The notes under the pieces are model-generated. The model did no database searches, had not been told where the DNA came from, and saw nothing but the letters and a program-made list of their open reading frames with translations. The translations under genes were made by a program, and so were the position numbers. 64,000 nt of DNA from Paenibacillus sp. Soil766 (lineage in GTDB: Bacteria > Bacillota > Bacilli > Paenibacillales > NBRC-103111). Below are positions 54,386 to 63,458 of this stretch, piece after piece. Each line of letters begins with the position of its first letter. Position 1 is the first letter of the stretch. Where the stretch lies: contig NZ_LMSJ01000017.1 of assembly GCF_001428105.1 (NCBI RefSeq), forward strand, positions 26,322-90,321. Reading direction: 5' to 3'.

Positions 54386-55876
54386 TTAGGCTTTATACGT
54401 GTCCATAAACCCCTGAACAAAACGGGGATCCCACTGGCTCCCCTTCCCGTCCGCGAGAATGTCCATCGCCTTCTGGGCAGGCATTCCCTTCCGATACGGA
54501 CGATCGGACGTCATCGCATCGAACGCATCAGCCACCGCAATGATGCGGCCAAACACCGGGATATCCTGGCCCTTCAGGCCATCCGGATATCCCGCCCCAT
54601 CGTAGCGCTCGTGATGCGAGCGCACACCTGGAAGCAAGGGAGCCATCGCCTCAGCGGGCTCAATCTGCTTCAAGATCGATTCACCTAGATCCGGGTGACG
54701 CTTGATTTGCTCGAACTCCTCATCGGTTAATCGGCCATCCTTTAACAGCACAGCATCGCGCACACCGATTTTGCCGATATCGTGCAGCAACGCTGTTTTG
54801 TACAACCAGTCGAGCTCCTGGTCACTCAGGTTCACCGCTTGTCCGATCAATAAGGAGTACTTGGCGACGCGCGTTGAATGCCCTGCCGTGTACGCATCTC
54901 GCGCATCGAGAGCTGCCGCAAGCGTAGCGTAATAGCTCTGCAGGAGCTGATTATTCATTTTTTCACGGGCATCGAGGCCCTTCACCATATGGTTAAAACC
55001 CGCAATCAACCGCGAGAACTCATCCGAGTATAAGTCAGAGGCTCTTACTTTGAGATCACCGGACTGCACCTGCTTCATCACCCGATGCAAATCCTCAATC
55101 GGCTGTTGAATATCATTGGCCAACAGACGTGCTCCCAAAGACGAGAAGCCGACGCCCAGCAAAAGAATAATCGCCGCCCATTTCCAATAATCCGCGATCA
55201 GCTGGGAGGAATCCACGCTTGTGCTCAACCGGATTTGCGTAGCTAAGCTAAAAAGAAATAGCGGCATCGTACCGATGAGAAACGCACTCAACTGGAACTT
55301 CCGCTGAATCGATACGATGACGCGACCATCCAATGAAACGTCTTCACCATGTATTCGCTGCCCTAACTCACGTATATGTATCAGCATGGGCCGAATGGCT
55401 TGCGCCGTCATGAAAAACTCAAGCAACGCATGCATACTGGCAATTAGTATGGCGCCGATTCCGGCAAGGCCGATGTAAAAAGCAGGCATCGTCAACCACC
55501 CCCACATGATCCCTAAGCTTGCCATTGTCATTGCTGGAATCGATAGCCCCAAAAAGTGCGGCCCCATGATCCGCATCACCGATAAAGCAGGAAAGCGATG
55601 TGTCTGTAGGTAGGCTGCACGAATAGTGTCCAGCGAAGGTTCTTCTTGGCCCATCATTTCGCGAATAGGACTAATGTGCCTCCGAAATACTAGAAACTCT
55701 GCAAACATCATGACACATAACGATGAAATCATAATAATAAACACACGGAGCATTTCGACCCCCGAAATCGTAAGTGTTGTCGAAATAATAACCCCGCCAA
55801 CAACAAGAACAGCAATACCCGAACCCATCATATAATTTCGTAATAAATCACGTAGGAATTTCCTATATATCCCCAT
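54386..55876 (-). CDS. Membrane HD-GYP domain protein (c-di-GMP phosphodiesterase family)
   Basis: About 496 residues. The N-terminal half has about six membrane helices with a HAMP-like linker (QQPIEDLHRVMKQVQSGDLK). The C-terminal HD-GYP domain has GHSTRVAKYS, LLHDIGKIGV, RSHHERYDGAGYPDGL and the DAMTSDRPYRK tail. It probably hydrolyses cyclic di-GMP in response to a membrane signal. ATG 55876 follows GGGGAGACGT; the frame extends further upstream but without a membrane-start pattern. Confidence 0.87.
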   Translation of the reverse strand: MGIYRKFLRDLLRNYMMGSGIAVLVVGGVIISTTLTISGVEMLRVFIIMISSLCVMMFAEFLVFRRHISPIREMMGQEEPSLDTIRAAYLQTHRFPALSVMRIMGPHFLGLSIPAMTMASLGIMWGWLTMPAFYIGLAGIGAILIASMHALLEFFMTAQAIRPMLIHIRELGQRIHGEDVSLDGRVIVSIQRKFQLSAFLIGTMPLFLFSLATQIRLSTSVDSSQLIADYWKWAAIILLLGVGFSSLGARLLANDIQQPIEDLHRVMKQVQSGDLKVRASDLYSDEFSRLIAGFNHMVKGLDAREKMNNQLLQSYYATLAAALDARDAYTAGHSTRVAKYSLLIGQAVNLSDQELDWLYKTALLHDIGKIGVRDAVLLKDGRLTDEEFEQIKRHPDLGESILKQIEPAEAMAPLLPGVRSHHERYDGAGYPDGLKGQDIPVFGRIIAVADAFDAMTSDRPYRKGMPAQKAMDILADGKGSQWDPRFVQGFMDTYKA

Positions 55877-56064
55877 ACGTCTCCCCGCCTCTATCCAAAC
55901 TATGCAAACTGCGAAGTAGACTCGCATCCCCTCTATTGTAGCGTAATCTAGCGAAATCCGCTCATTATCTCTAATAGAACCAACTAGTTGGCTAGCCGTT
56001 CTGGCAAAAGGAAAAAGCCACACTCTATTGCTAAGAGTCTGGCTTTGTTGTTTGGTCCGGGTGC

Positions 56065-56330
56065 GCGGCTTTAGCGCCCTTTTCGGGCCTTATTCAGGCG
56101 AAAAGCACGCCGGGGCCTCGTCCGCCAAGACTTTAAGGCCCTTTCCGGGCCTTATTGGCAGTCGCGGGGCAGCACCACGCGGCTTTAGCGCCCTTTTCGG
56201 GCCTTATTCAGGCGAAAAGCACGCCTGGGGCCTCGTCCGCCAAGGTTTTAAGGCCCTTTCCGGGCCTTATTGGCAGTCGCGGGCAACTCCACGCGGCTTT
56301 AGCGCCCTTTTTGGGCCTTATCGGGCCTTA
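56065..56330. repeat. 114-bp tandem repeat, 2.3 copies
   Basis: Units begin at 56065, 56179 and 56293 (partial). Each holds two hairpin-like segments (GCGCCCTTTTCGGGCC and AAGGCCCTTTCCGGGCC). The unit length is exactly 38 codons, so the top strand stays open, but there is no ribosome site. It lies between the flotillin stop and the HD-GYP gene start and may act as the flotillin terminator. Confidence 0.9.
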
Positions 56331-56351
56331 CCGCACCCGCGCGCACCCTCC

Positions 56352-57797
56352 CTAGCCCTCCTGCTTCAACGTCGGGTCAGCATCCGTGCCTAAGAACGCG
56401 CGTGCCAAGTCGGTCACGCTTTTGCCTGTGAGCGTCTGGGTGATCTCCGGCACCTGGGCGATCATTTTGGCAATATCACCGGTGATCCGGTTCACCCCAG
56501 ACGCCGAGCCGTCCTGCGAGATCACGGTGATCTTATCCACGTTGCTCAGCGGTGCCGCAATTTTCTCCGCCAGCTCCGGCAGGATGCGGAGAATTTCCAC
56601 CGTCACAGCCGCCTGCGTGTACTGCTTGTAGGCCTCGGCCTTCTTCTCCAGCGCCTCCGCTTCCGCAAGCCCCGCTAGGCGCACGACCTCCGCGTTCGCC
56701 TTCCCTTTGGCGAGCTCGGCTTCGGCCGTGGCTTCGCCGCGCTTTCTCGTCGACTCTGCATCTGCCTCGGCTTCAAGGATTTGCCGCTGCTTGCTCACCT
56801 CGGCGCGCATGATAGCCGCCAGCTTCTCCGCTTCAGCTGGCTTAATAACAGAAGCCTCGAGCTCCTTCTGCTTCAGCTCGACCTCAATCTGGCGAACTGT
56901 TTTGTTCGCCTCTGCCTCCATCTGACGAATCCGTACCTGTTCCGTCACGAGTTGCTGTTGAATTTGCTTTTGCTTCAATTCATAAGCCAAATCCGCTTCA
57001 GCCTGACGACTCGTCGTCTCCTGCTTGAACTCCGCTTCCTTCATGCTGAGCTCCTTGCGGTACTGGGCTTCCTTCGCCGATGCGGCACTCTCCGCTTCAA
57101 TCATTAATTGATGAGCTTCCGCTTTGCGAATGGCCGACTCCTTCTCCGTATCTGCTTGCCGGATTTGAATATCTCGCTCGACTTCCGCTTTGGCAATGCT
57201 CGCGCTTTTACGAATCCGCTCCACCTCAGGTACACCCAGGTTCTCGATGTAACCTTGATCGTCCGCTACTCGTTTCAGCACGAAGGAAATGAGGTTGAGC
57301 CCCATTTTATCCAAATCCTCGGAACACGTTTCCCTCATCTTGCTATTGAGCTCATCTGGGTTCTTGAGAATCGATTCTACCGTCAATTGCCCGACTAACC
57401 CCCGCAGATGCCCTTCTACAGAGTGCAAAATCATCGCTTCCCGCTCCGCCATCGAATGATCGAGGAACTGCTCGGAAGCCGTTGCGATCGCGATGGGATC
57501 ACTTTGGATTTTGATTTGAGCGACAGCTTCGATTTTGAGACGAATACCTTGTAGAGAAAACATCGGTTGGTCCGGTTTCACATCAAAGCTGGTGAGCATC
57601 ATCGAGATCGTTTTATAGCTCTGAAAGCCGGGAATGACGAAGGTCCCGCCGCCTTGCACCACCCTTTTGCCACCTAAACCAAATACGATCATCGCTTCAT
57701 TCGGCGGTACTTTCTTATACGCTTTCACAATCGAGGCCAGTAAAATAAAAACAACAACCACAATGGCAACTACCATAATAAGCACTGAATACATCAT
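56352..57797 (-). CDS. floT: Flotillin-like membrane scaffold protein (FloT/YuaG type)
   Basis: A 481-residue protein with an N-terminal membrane anchor (VLIMVVAIVVVVFILLASIV), SPFH/PHB domain (about residues 30-190) and a long Ala/Glu-rich coiled coil (190-400; QADTEKESAIRKAEAHQLMI). It organises functional membrane microdomains. The linked nfeD-like gene upstream matches the yuaF-yuaG operon of Bacillus subtilis. ATG 57797 follows GGGAGGTAGGGCAGAT. Confidence 0.9.
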   Translation of the reverse strand: MMYSVLIMVVAIVVVVFILLASIVKAYKKVPPNEAMIVFGLGGKRVVQGGGTFVIPGFQSYKTISMMLTSFDVKPDQPMFSLQGIRLKIEAVAQIKIQSDPIAIATASEQFLDHSMAEREAMILHSVEGHLRGLVGQLTVESILKNPDELNSKMRETCSEDLDKMGLNLISFVLKRVADDQGYIENLGVPEVERIRKSASIAKAEVERDIQIRQADTEKESAIRKAEAHQLMIEAESAASAKEAQYRKELSMKEAEFKQETTSRQAEADLAYELKQKQIQQQLVTEQVRIRQMEAEANKTVRQIEVELKQKELEASVIKPAEAEKLAAIMRAEVSKQRQILEAEADAESTRKRGEATAEAELAKGKANAEVVRLAGLAEAEALEKKAEAYKQYTQAAVTVEILRILPELAEKIAAPLSNVDKITVISQDGSASGVNRITGDIAKMIAQVPEITQTLTGKSVTDLARAFLGTDADPTLKQEG

Positions 57798-57848
57798 ATC
57801 TGCCCTACCTCCCTGTCGTACCTCACTATTGGTTGAAGCAAGCACTGA

Positions 57849-58403
57849 TTATTCAAAGTCACTGAATTCCGTCACCGTAGCAACACCTTTGCCCATGTTC
57901 AAAATAACAACTTTCGTCCCTTTCGCCAGGGACTCACCGTTCTCGGAACGCACACTAATAGTACGTGTGGTTCCATGGAGCACATACACCATTTCACCCA
58001 TGCCCTTCCCATTAATCGGGACCGTAAGCTTTCCTAACTGACCACTTAGCTCAAAATCGCTCTCTTTCATACTGTCATCATGCTTATAAATAACCTTAGC
58101 GTACAAAAGGAAGAAGAGCCACGCCATCACAAGGCCAGCAGCAACGGCAAAGAGAAGAATGAATAAGCCGTTTGTCATGCCAACTTTGTTAAGGATGTAC
58201 CCCACGCCGCCGAATACCGTCAACCCCGCGAGTAATGAGGACATATTGAACCAAGAGGGCCCGCTATGCCCGTGTCCATGACCATGTGCACCATGTGCAC
58301 CGCCTGCATCGCCATGCAATTCAAAACTGTCCACACCGAAAATTGTGATGAGCAGCGTAAGTGCGAGACCTACAAAAAAACAAACAATAAACAACGTCAT
58401 CAT
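57849..58403 (-). CDS. NfeD-like membrane protein (YuaF type)
   Basis: A 184-residue protein with three to four membrane helices, a His/Gly-rich loop between the first two (GAHGAHGHGHGHSG) and a C-terminal OB fold (LSGQLGKLTVPINGKGMGEM). NfeD proteins without the protease domain accompany flotillins. The His-rich loop might bind metal, which is an inference. Start ATG 58403 follows GGGAGGTAAAGCTG; the open frame upstream is not used. It is divergent from the stalk-domain lipoprotein gene. Confidence 0.88.
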   Translation of the reverse strand: MMTLFIVCFFVGLALTLLITIFGVDSFELHGDAGGAHGAHGHGHGHSGPSWFNMSSLLAGLTVFGGVGYILNKVGMTNGLFILLFAVAAGLVMAWLFFLLYAKVIYKHDDSMKESDFELSGQLGKLTVPINGKGMGEMVYVLHGTTRTISVRSENGESLAKGTKVVILNMGKGVATVTEFSDFE

Positions 58404-58595
58404 CAGCTTTACCTCCCACATAAAATTAGACGAAACTGGGAATAAAAGGTTTCGCCGCAACCCAATTTTGTTGCTTCGTTCATTTAATTGCTGAGCAATT
58501 ACTTGCACATACAGCGCATCCTTCTCGTAGTACTTGCGTATAATCATTCGATGACTTATCGTTAATTCTATTAAAACAAAGGAGTAGATTATCCC

Positions 58596-60110
58596 ATGCA
58601 AACAAAAAAATGGACTTGGTTAATTTCGGCAGCACTGGTAATCATGATGTTGACACTAACGGGTTGTCAATCAATACAAGGACTGGAACTGGCGAAAGCC
58701 GTTCAGAATGATGCGAATGTGAAGTCTTCTGAGTCCAAAGGTACTTTGCAGCTCGAGCTCATCCCTGGCGATACGTCGAAGCTAACCGCAGAGGAGAAAG
58801 CCGCACTTACAGCTTTGCAGGATGTGAAGGTTGAGCTTGCCGTCAAAACGCAGGATAGCCAACATCTGTCTGCTGAAGGCAAGATTATTTACAGTAAAGG
58901 TACTATTCCTTTCAACGTTGCCCTGGAGGGAACGAAGATCAACCTTAACATTGAAGGTTCCAAACAACCGATTGTACTTGATCTGTTAGGCGGCGCTAAC
59001 ATTTCATTCTTAAGTTTCTTGCCTAAAGCCATTCAAGAGCAATTCGGTAATAAAATACTTGAAATTAAACCAGCACTTATCGGACTTATTTTAGGAAATA
59101 GCCCTGATCCTAGTAATCTAGCGATTACTTCAGTAACGGATAAAGTTAATGGTGAATCTCTTTCACTACGTAAAGCCCATGTAGAACTTAGTGGCGCTGA
59201 ACTAGCTTCCCTTCTGCAAGAGATGCTTGCTAACGTTCTTGCCGACGAGGATGGCCTCAAAGAAGTTCTTAGCCAGTTGTATGATGCACTTGCTCCTGTG
59301 ATTCAAGAACAAATTGATGCTGGAGATAAAAGCATTACACTGAGTCTTCTAACGAATAAAGATCTGACACTTGGCTTTGTGTACTCACCGATCCACGATT
59401 ACCTTGCGGGATTGGCAGATTCCATTGATCCAACGAAAGATATGTTTAGCAGCAAGGCATCACTTCAAGCAGATGTTTACATCGATAGTGACAAACAAAT
59501 TCGTAAGCAGAACATCGCAATTCATATGCCACTTACAGAATCCAACAATGGCGCTTCCGCGATTAAGATTTCCTATGTGAGCGAATCTTGGAATTTGAAT
59601 AAACCAGTTACGGCTAGCACGATTAATACATCTGGTGCTCTTCAACTTAATCCAGATGCTACGGCAATCTTCAAGGTGCTTGCTGCCTTAGATAAGCAAT
59701 CCACACTTTATAAGATGCTTAAAAACGATCTGCAAGTAACGAAAAAAGATATCAATATGGTTACTGACGGGTCTGGAGCTAAGGACGACGCACCTCAACC
59801 ATTTATTAATGCAAATGGCACGACGATGGTACCGGTTCGCTTTGTTTCCGAGCAGCTAGGTGCTGAGGTTGGCTGGAATGGTGAGCTCAAACAAGTTACC
59901 ATTACCGATTTCATTCATGGTAAGAAGCTCCTCTTGACGTTGAATAGCACAAACGCGACTGTCAACGGCGCAGCTGCTCCTGAGCTGGAAAGTGCTGCTA
60001 CATTGTCCGACAACTCAACTTTTGTTCCTATTCGCTTCATTGCTGAGCAGCTTGGCTGCGTAGTTTCGTTTAACAATGAGACGCGTGTCGTCACGATCCA
60101 CCGCGACTAA
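58596..60110 (+). CDS. Lipoprotein with C-terminal copper-amine-oxidase-like stalk domain
   Basis: A 504-residue protein. Signal and lipobox (LTLTGCQSIQGLEL) are followed by an unrecognised 370-residue extracellular part, then a stalk domain with the paired motifs GTTMVPVRFVSEQLGAEVGW and STFVPIRFIAEQLGCVVSFN. Such stalk domains are abundant in Paenibacillus and related secreted proteins and do not bind copper by themselves. AAAGGAGTAGATTATCCC precedes the ATG. Confidence 0.82.
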   Translation: MQTKKWTWLISAALVIMMLTLTGCQSIQGLELAKAVQNDANVKSSESKGTLQLELIPGDTSKLTAEEKAALTALQDVKVELAVKTQDSQHLSAEGKIIYSKGTIPFNVALEGTKINLNIEGSKQPIVLDLLGGANISFLSFLPKAIQEQFGNKILEIKPALIGLILGNSPDPSNLAITSVTDKVNGESLSLRKAHVELSGAELASLLQEMLANVLADEDGLKEVLSQLYDALAPVIQEQIDAGDKSITLSLLTNKDLTLGFVYSPIHDYLAGLADSIDPTKDMFSSKASLQADVYIDSDKQIRKQNIAIHMPLTESNNGASAIKISYVSESWNLNKPVTASTINTSGALQLNPDATAIFKVLAALDKQSTLYKMLKNDLQVTKKDINMVTDGSGAKDDAPQPFINANGTTMVPVRFVSEQLGAEVGWNGELKQVTITDFIHGKKLLLTLNSTNATVNGAAAPELESAATLSDNSTFVPIRFIAEQLGCVVSFNNETRVVTIHRD

Positions 60111-60223
60111 GTAAAAATTCTAGATAGGCGATCACCCTTTTCGCACGGCTGAATAGTCTAGTAATGAACCTAGGCAGAAAGCCTACTGCGAAAGCGCAGT
60201 TGTACGAGAAGGAGTGAACGTTT

Positions 60224-60580
60224 ATGTATACGAACCCGATGCATCCGCAAGGGCCGCAAGGTCATCATGGGCACCAAGGACCTCATGTGGTGTACCAATC
60301 TGAGCCCAACTGGCAGCACATGATGAAGCACAAAAGAGATGCCGTGATGCATGCACTGCATCCGCACATGGGCCGTAAGATTCGTGTAACGACAATTGAT
60401 GGGCACACCCATGAAGGTGTTCTTATTAATGCGGATGGTCATCATGTGTATCTAAATATGGACCCCCATCATGGACATCATCAAGGTCAGCATCACAGAC
60501 CCATCTATACACCAGCACAATATAATCAAATTATCACGCTTGTGCTTTTTGAACTTTTGGTTATTCTCCTGCTCGCCTAA
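60224..60580 (+). CDS. His-rich small protein with C-terminal membrane helix, 118 aa
   Basis: About 21 of 118 residues are His, in two tracts (GHHGHQGPH near the N terminus; DPHHGHHQGQHH around residue 80). Between them is a small beta-type core (GRKIRVTTIDGHTHEGVLIN) resembling Sm-like barrels. The C terminus is a hydrophobic helix (IITLVLFELLVILLLA). Possibly a metal-binding spore or envelope protein, which is an inference. AGAAGGAGTGAACGTTT precedes the ATG; a terminator follows. Confidence 0.75.
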   Translation: MYTNPMHPQGPQGHHGHQGPHVVYQSEPNWQHMMKHKRDAVMHALHPHMGRKIRVTTIDGHTHEGVLINADGHHVYLNMDPHHGHHQGQHHRPIYTPAQYNQIITLVLFELLVILLLA

Positions 60581-60585
60581 AACAG

Positions 60586-60629
60586 AAAGCTCGCTCCTTA
60601 AGTCCGTAGGCTAAGGGAGCGAGCTTTTT
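60586..60629 (+). terminator. Terminator after the His-rich gene
   Basis: AAAGCTCGCTCCTTA and TAAGGGAGCGAGCTTT form a 15-bp stem with a T tail. The following 60630-60828 holds only the presumed cold-shock leader. Confidence 0.9.
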
Positions 60630-60828
60630 GCTGTTCAATCGAACGCAATCTTCAAGAAATGATGCTGTCTGAAAATAACTTTGATGTTTTTTCAGAAAAG
60701 TGGAATAAGCTTCCTGATTAATGGATATATTATCAAAGCTGCGTTAATAACTTACAAGCTCTTCGGAACGAGTTGATTCCGCCGATGAGAATCGCAGGCA
60801 CAAATTATTGTTGGAGGTTTATGAACAC

Positions 60829-61029
60829 ATGGAAACTGGTACAGTAAAATGGTTTAACGCAGAAAAAGGATTTGGTTTTATCGAAATGGAAGGCGGCAAT
60901 GACGTATTCGTTCATTTCAGCGCCATTACAGGTGAAGGTTTTAAAAGCTTGGATGAAGGCCAACGAGTTCAATTCGAAGTTGTTCAAGGTAACCGCGGAC
61001 CGCAAGCTGAAAATGTAGTCAAGCTGTAG
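60829..61029 (+). CDS. Cold-shock protein (CspA/CspB family)
   Basis: A 66-residue OB-fold RNA chaperone with RNP1 (KGFGFIEME) and RNP2 (DVFVHFSAI). Start ATG 60829 matches the family ([10 protein letters not shown]). The GGAGG is 11 bases away, longer than usual, and an out-of-frame ATG at 60821 starts an 8-codon open frame that overlaps the true start. The AT-rich leader of about 190 bases fits the long, structured leaders of csp mRNAs. Confidence 0.92.
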   Translation: METGTVKWFNAEKGFGFIEMEGGNDVFVHFSAITGEGFKSLDEGQRVQFEVVQGNRGPQAENVVKL

Positions 61030-61094
61030 TCCTTCATCACATATTGCTTTAACTGCTTGCGCGTCAGAGTCAATTATGACAAGGAGGAGTTCGA

Positions 61095-61295
61095 TTGTAC
61101 TTTTCAAAAAAATCATTGGAACCAGTACCGGAGGAACAAACCAGCATCTGGACCTGCAGCACTGATCAGTGCTCTTGCTGGATGAGAGATAACTTTTCAT
61201 TCGCGGATAGTCCCGCATGTCCGATTTGCAATTCATCCATGGTCAAGGATTTAAAGATGCTCCCAACCTTATCGAACACAAGCAGCAGGCGATGA
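61095..61295 (+). CDS. YdjO-like cold-inducible small Cys-rich protein
   Basis: A 66-residue protein with paired cysteine motifs (WTCSTDQCSCWMRDNFS; SPACPICNSSMV) that would form a zinc ribbon, matching the YdjO group. Start TTG 61095 has AAGGAGGAGTTCGA before it. It sits 65 bases after the cold-shock gene, probably co-transcribed, which supports a cold-response role. Confidence 0.85.
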   Translation: MYFSKKSLEPVPEEQTSIWTCSTDQCSCWMRDNFSFADSPACPICNSSMVKDLKMLPTLSNTSSRR

Positions 61296-61303
61296 ATCCG
61301 GCA

Positions 61304-61342
61304 TAAAAGCCCCTGTCTCCCATGGAGACAAGGGCTTTTTCT
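61304..61342. terminator. Bidirectional terminator
   Basis: AAAAGCCCCTGTCTCC and GGAGACAAGGGCTTTTT form a strong stem between the YdjO-like and stress-protein genes. Confidence 0.92.
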
Positions 61343-61365
61343 TATTACGATCAGCGTGATCCTTC

Positions 61366-61761
61366 TTATAAGAACGGTGGCTGATATCCATTGCTTTGGT
61401 ACATCAATAGTGTTTCGTCCTCTTCCAAGGCAGGTGTGGCTAACACGAGGATTTTCCCCCACTCCAGTTCCGTTATGAGCCTGTCCGCCTCCGCTTCTGG
61501 CACGCCGAGTGCCATAATCTTCGCTTTCAGCTCTTCACCACGTGATCGGAAAAGATTGGCGATCGCCGTGAACAATCCTTCTTCGGCCATCGAAATCTGC
61601 TCTGCACCCGTAAACTCCGCGACGTAATCTGTACCTTCAGCACTGTGTGTCAGAACATAAATATGATCTTTTTTGAAGCCTTCGTTATGCAGTTGATGCA
61701 CTTTGTTCTGCGTATCTTCAAGACTTGATGTCACACTTACTCTGGTATACGAAGTACTCAT
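61366..61761 (-). CDS. General stress protein 17M-like (YflT) domain protein
   Basis: A 131-residue soluble protein with the GSP17M/YflT N-terminal pattern (LEDTQNKVHQLHNEGFKKDH-IYVLTHS) and an acidic C-terminal half (EAEADRLITELEWGKILVLA). In Bacillus these belong to the sigma-B general stress regulon. GAGGAGGAATTACC precedes the ATG. Confidence 0.85.
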   Translation of the reverse strand: MSTSYTRVSVTSSLEDTQNKVHQLHNEGFKKDHIYVLTHSAEGTDYVAEFTGAEQISMAEEGLFTAIANLFRSRGEELKAKIMALGVPEAEADRLITELEWGKILVLATPALEEDETLLMYQSNGYQPPFL

Positions 61762-61839
61762 GGTAATTCCTCCTCGTCAATGGGTTTTATAGGGTTTATT
61801 CGTGTTACCTCGAGTTAGCTGCTTCCAGTTACATGCTTC

Positions 61840-62004
61840 CTAGAGGCGTTGACGTCTGCCGAAAATCAGCGATACGACGAACATAATAAGGAAGACGAAG
61901 AACAAGATTTTGGCGATACCTACTGCTGTTGAGACAATCCCAAAGAATCCAAAAACACCTGCAACTAGCGCAATTATGAGAAACATTATAGCCCATCCTA
62001 GCAT
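61840..62004 (-). CDS. DUF1328-family small membrane protein
   Basis: A 54-residue protein with two hydrophobic helices ([38 protein letters not shown]) typical of the DUF1328/YtjA family. GAGAGGTGTTGGAT precedes ATG 62004. A sigma-B-like promoter lies upstream, so it is likely stress-induced along with the adjacent GSP17M-like gene. Function unknown. Confidence 0.85.
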   Translation of the reverse strand: MLGWAIMFLIIALVAGVFGFFGIVSTAVGIAKILFFVFLIMFVVSLIFGRRQRL

Positions 62005-62057
62005 ATCCAACACCTCTCTTTTCCTTTGCAATAGTGTTCATCTTGCTATGCTTTCTA

Positions 62058-62083
62058 TTACCCATACCACCTAGGGTTGAAAC
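62058..62083 (-). promoter_or_regulatory. Candidate sigma-B promoter for the DUF1328 gene
   Basis: Read leftward: GTTTCA (62083-62078), a 14-base spacer, then GGGTAA (62063-62058). This is close to the GTTTAA-N12-15-GGGTAT consensus and about 55 bases before the start codon. Confidence 0.55.
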
Positions 62084-62269
62084 AGGTTTTAAACGAATCT
62101 GGGCAAAACCCGATAATCCCGTCCTCTAAGGGAGCTTACGTTTATCTGACATATTAGCATTTATCTATTTCCGGTCTTGGGAAAAGCGAAGCTTACACCT
62201 TATTCAATAAGGCCTGATTTGTGACGTGCTGGTTAAAGAAGGATTGGGGTGCGGAGGCGGGGGCGGAAG

Positions 62270-62450
62270 TAGCTGTAGAGTAGTTACAGTTATATGGGGT
62301 GCTGAGTCAAAAAGGTGAATATGTCGGATGGAAGCTTCGTATAATCTCCTGTGTGACAAGTGAATAGATGGATATTGTACAGCTAAATCGAATTTCCGAG
62401 GAAATATCGCGTAAATAGCTGTACTTTTTCCAGTTAATACAAGTTATGTA
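62270..62450. repeat. Dispersed AGCTGTACTTTTTCC-type repeats, locus 4
   Basis: TAGCTGTACTTTTTCCAGTTAAT near 62416 and related pieces (TACAGCTAAAT near 62377, TTACAGTTA near 62285) match clusters at 13.5, 31.8 and 54.2 kb. The remainder of 62084-62518 shows no gene. Confidence 0.6.
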
Positions 62451-62518
62451 GTGTATTTCACCTCGATTGGATGCACCTGCAAAAACCAGTTATTATCGAC
62501 CGCTCATCCTCGAAGAAC

Positions 62519-62554
62519 AAAAAAGGCGCCCCCGCCACATACATCGGGGACACC
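62519..62554 (-). terminator. Terminator after cheR
   Basis: On the minus strand GGTGTCCCCG and CGGGGGCGCC pair around a 10-base loop and are followed by TTTTTT. Confidence 0.88.
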
Positions 62555-62567
62555 CTCTCCAATAACA

Positions 62568-63458
62568 CTATTTCTTACGGTATATACGCTCATGAGGCAC
62601 AAAATCATCATAGTGCACACCATCGGGTACGTGGAGAATGTACTCTTTCTTCCCAAGACCCAAGTAACCTTGCGGGGTTAAGCTGCTGTAGAACAAACTG
62701 TGCACCTGCTGCTGCAGCTTCGCATCGAAGTAGATCATTACATTCCTGCAAAGGATAACGTGGAACTCGTTAAAAGAGCCGTCTGTCACCAGATTATGTT
62801 GGGCAAACATCATGTTCTCCTTCAGCTGCGGTTTAAAATAGGCATACTGATGATCTGTCATGTAATATTCTGAGAACGCTTTGGTGCCGCCAGACTCCAA
62901 ATAATTGGTGGTGTACAGCTGCATCTGCTTCAGTGGGAAAGCCCCTCTTTGCGCCGACTCAATGGCGTGTTCATTCATGTCAGTGGCATAGATGCGTGTC
63001 TTCTCCGCCAGGCCCTCTTCCTGCATGAGAATCGCCATGGCATAGGCTTCTTCGCCTGTAGCGCAACCTGCGTGCCAGATACGAATCTCCGGATGGTCCC
63101 GAAGCTCTGGCACGACTTGGGTGCGGAAGGCGCTGAAGAAGCTTGGATCACGGAACATTTCCGTTACGCGAATCGACATGTCGGCTAGCAGTTTATCTAC
63201 GAATAACGGCTCATGTAGTACTTTTTCCAGAAGTGCTGAAATCGTTCGCAGCTTTTCCATTTTCATTCGGTTCAGAATACGCCTGCGTAAAGAGGATCGC
63301 ACGTAATGGCGGAAATCAAATCCATACATCTGGTATAAGCCCTCTAGGAGCAGATTGATCTCAATATTTTCCCTCTCGCTGTCAGGCGGCTCCTCGGGCT
63401 CATTCCATCCATCCTGAGGTTCACGTGTCAATGCTTCTTCACCTGCTTCGTAAGCCAC
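62568..63458 (-). CDS. CheR-type protein-glutamate O-methyltransferase
   Basis: A 296-residue SAM-dependent enzyme with the all-alpha N-terminal domain (FDFRHYVRSSLRRRILNRM), SAM motif IWHAGCATGEEAYAMAI, FRDPSFF and NVMIYFD. It methylates receptor glutamates or, in hybrid-kinase operons, related sensors. Start GTG 63458 overlaps the hybrid-kinase gene by 31 bases, so the two are co-translated. It resembles CheR proteins linked to complex hybrid kinases rather than the core chemotaxis operon. Confidence 0.9.
   Translation of the reverse strand: MAYEAGEEALTREPQDGWNEPEEPPDSERENIEINLLLEGLYQMYGFDFRHYVRSSLRRRILNRMKMEKLRTISALLEKVLHEPLFVDKLLADMSIRVTEMFRDPSFFSAFRTQVVPELRDHPEIRIWHAGCATGEEAYAMAILMQEEGLAEKTRIYATDMNEHAIESAQRGAFPLKQMQLYTTNYLESGGTKAFSEYYMTDHQYAYFKPQLKENMMFAQHNLVTDGSFNEFHVILCRNVMIYFDAKLQQQVHSLFYSSLTPQGYLGLGKKEYILHVPDGVHYDDFVPHERIYRKK

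Noticed and set aside
56028-56393. 121-codon open frame through the 114-bp repeats
   Set aside because: The frame is open because the unit is divisible by three. It lacks a ribosome site and overlaps the flotillin 3' end on the other strand.
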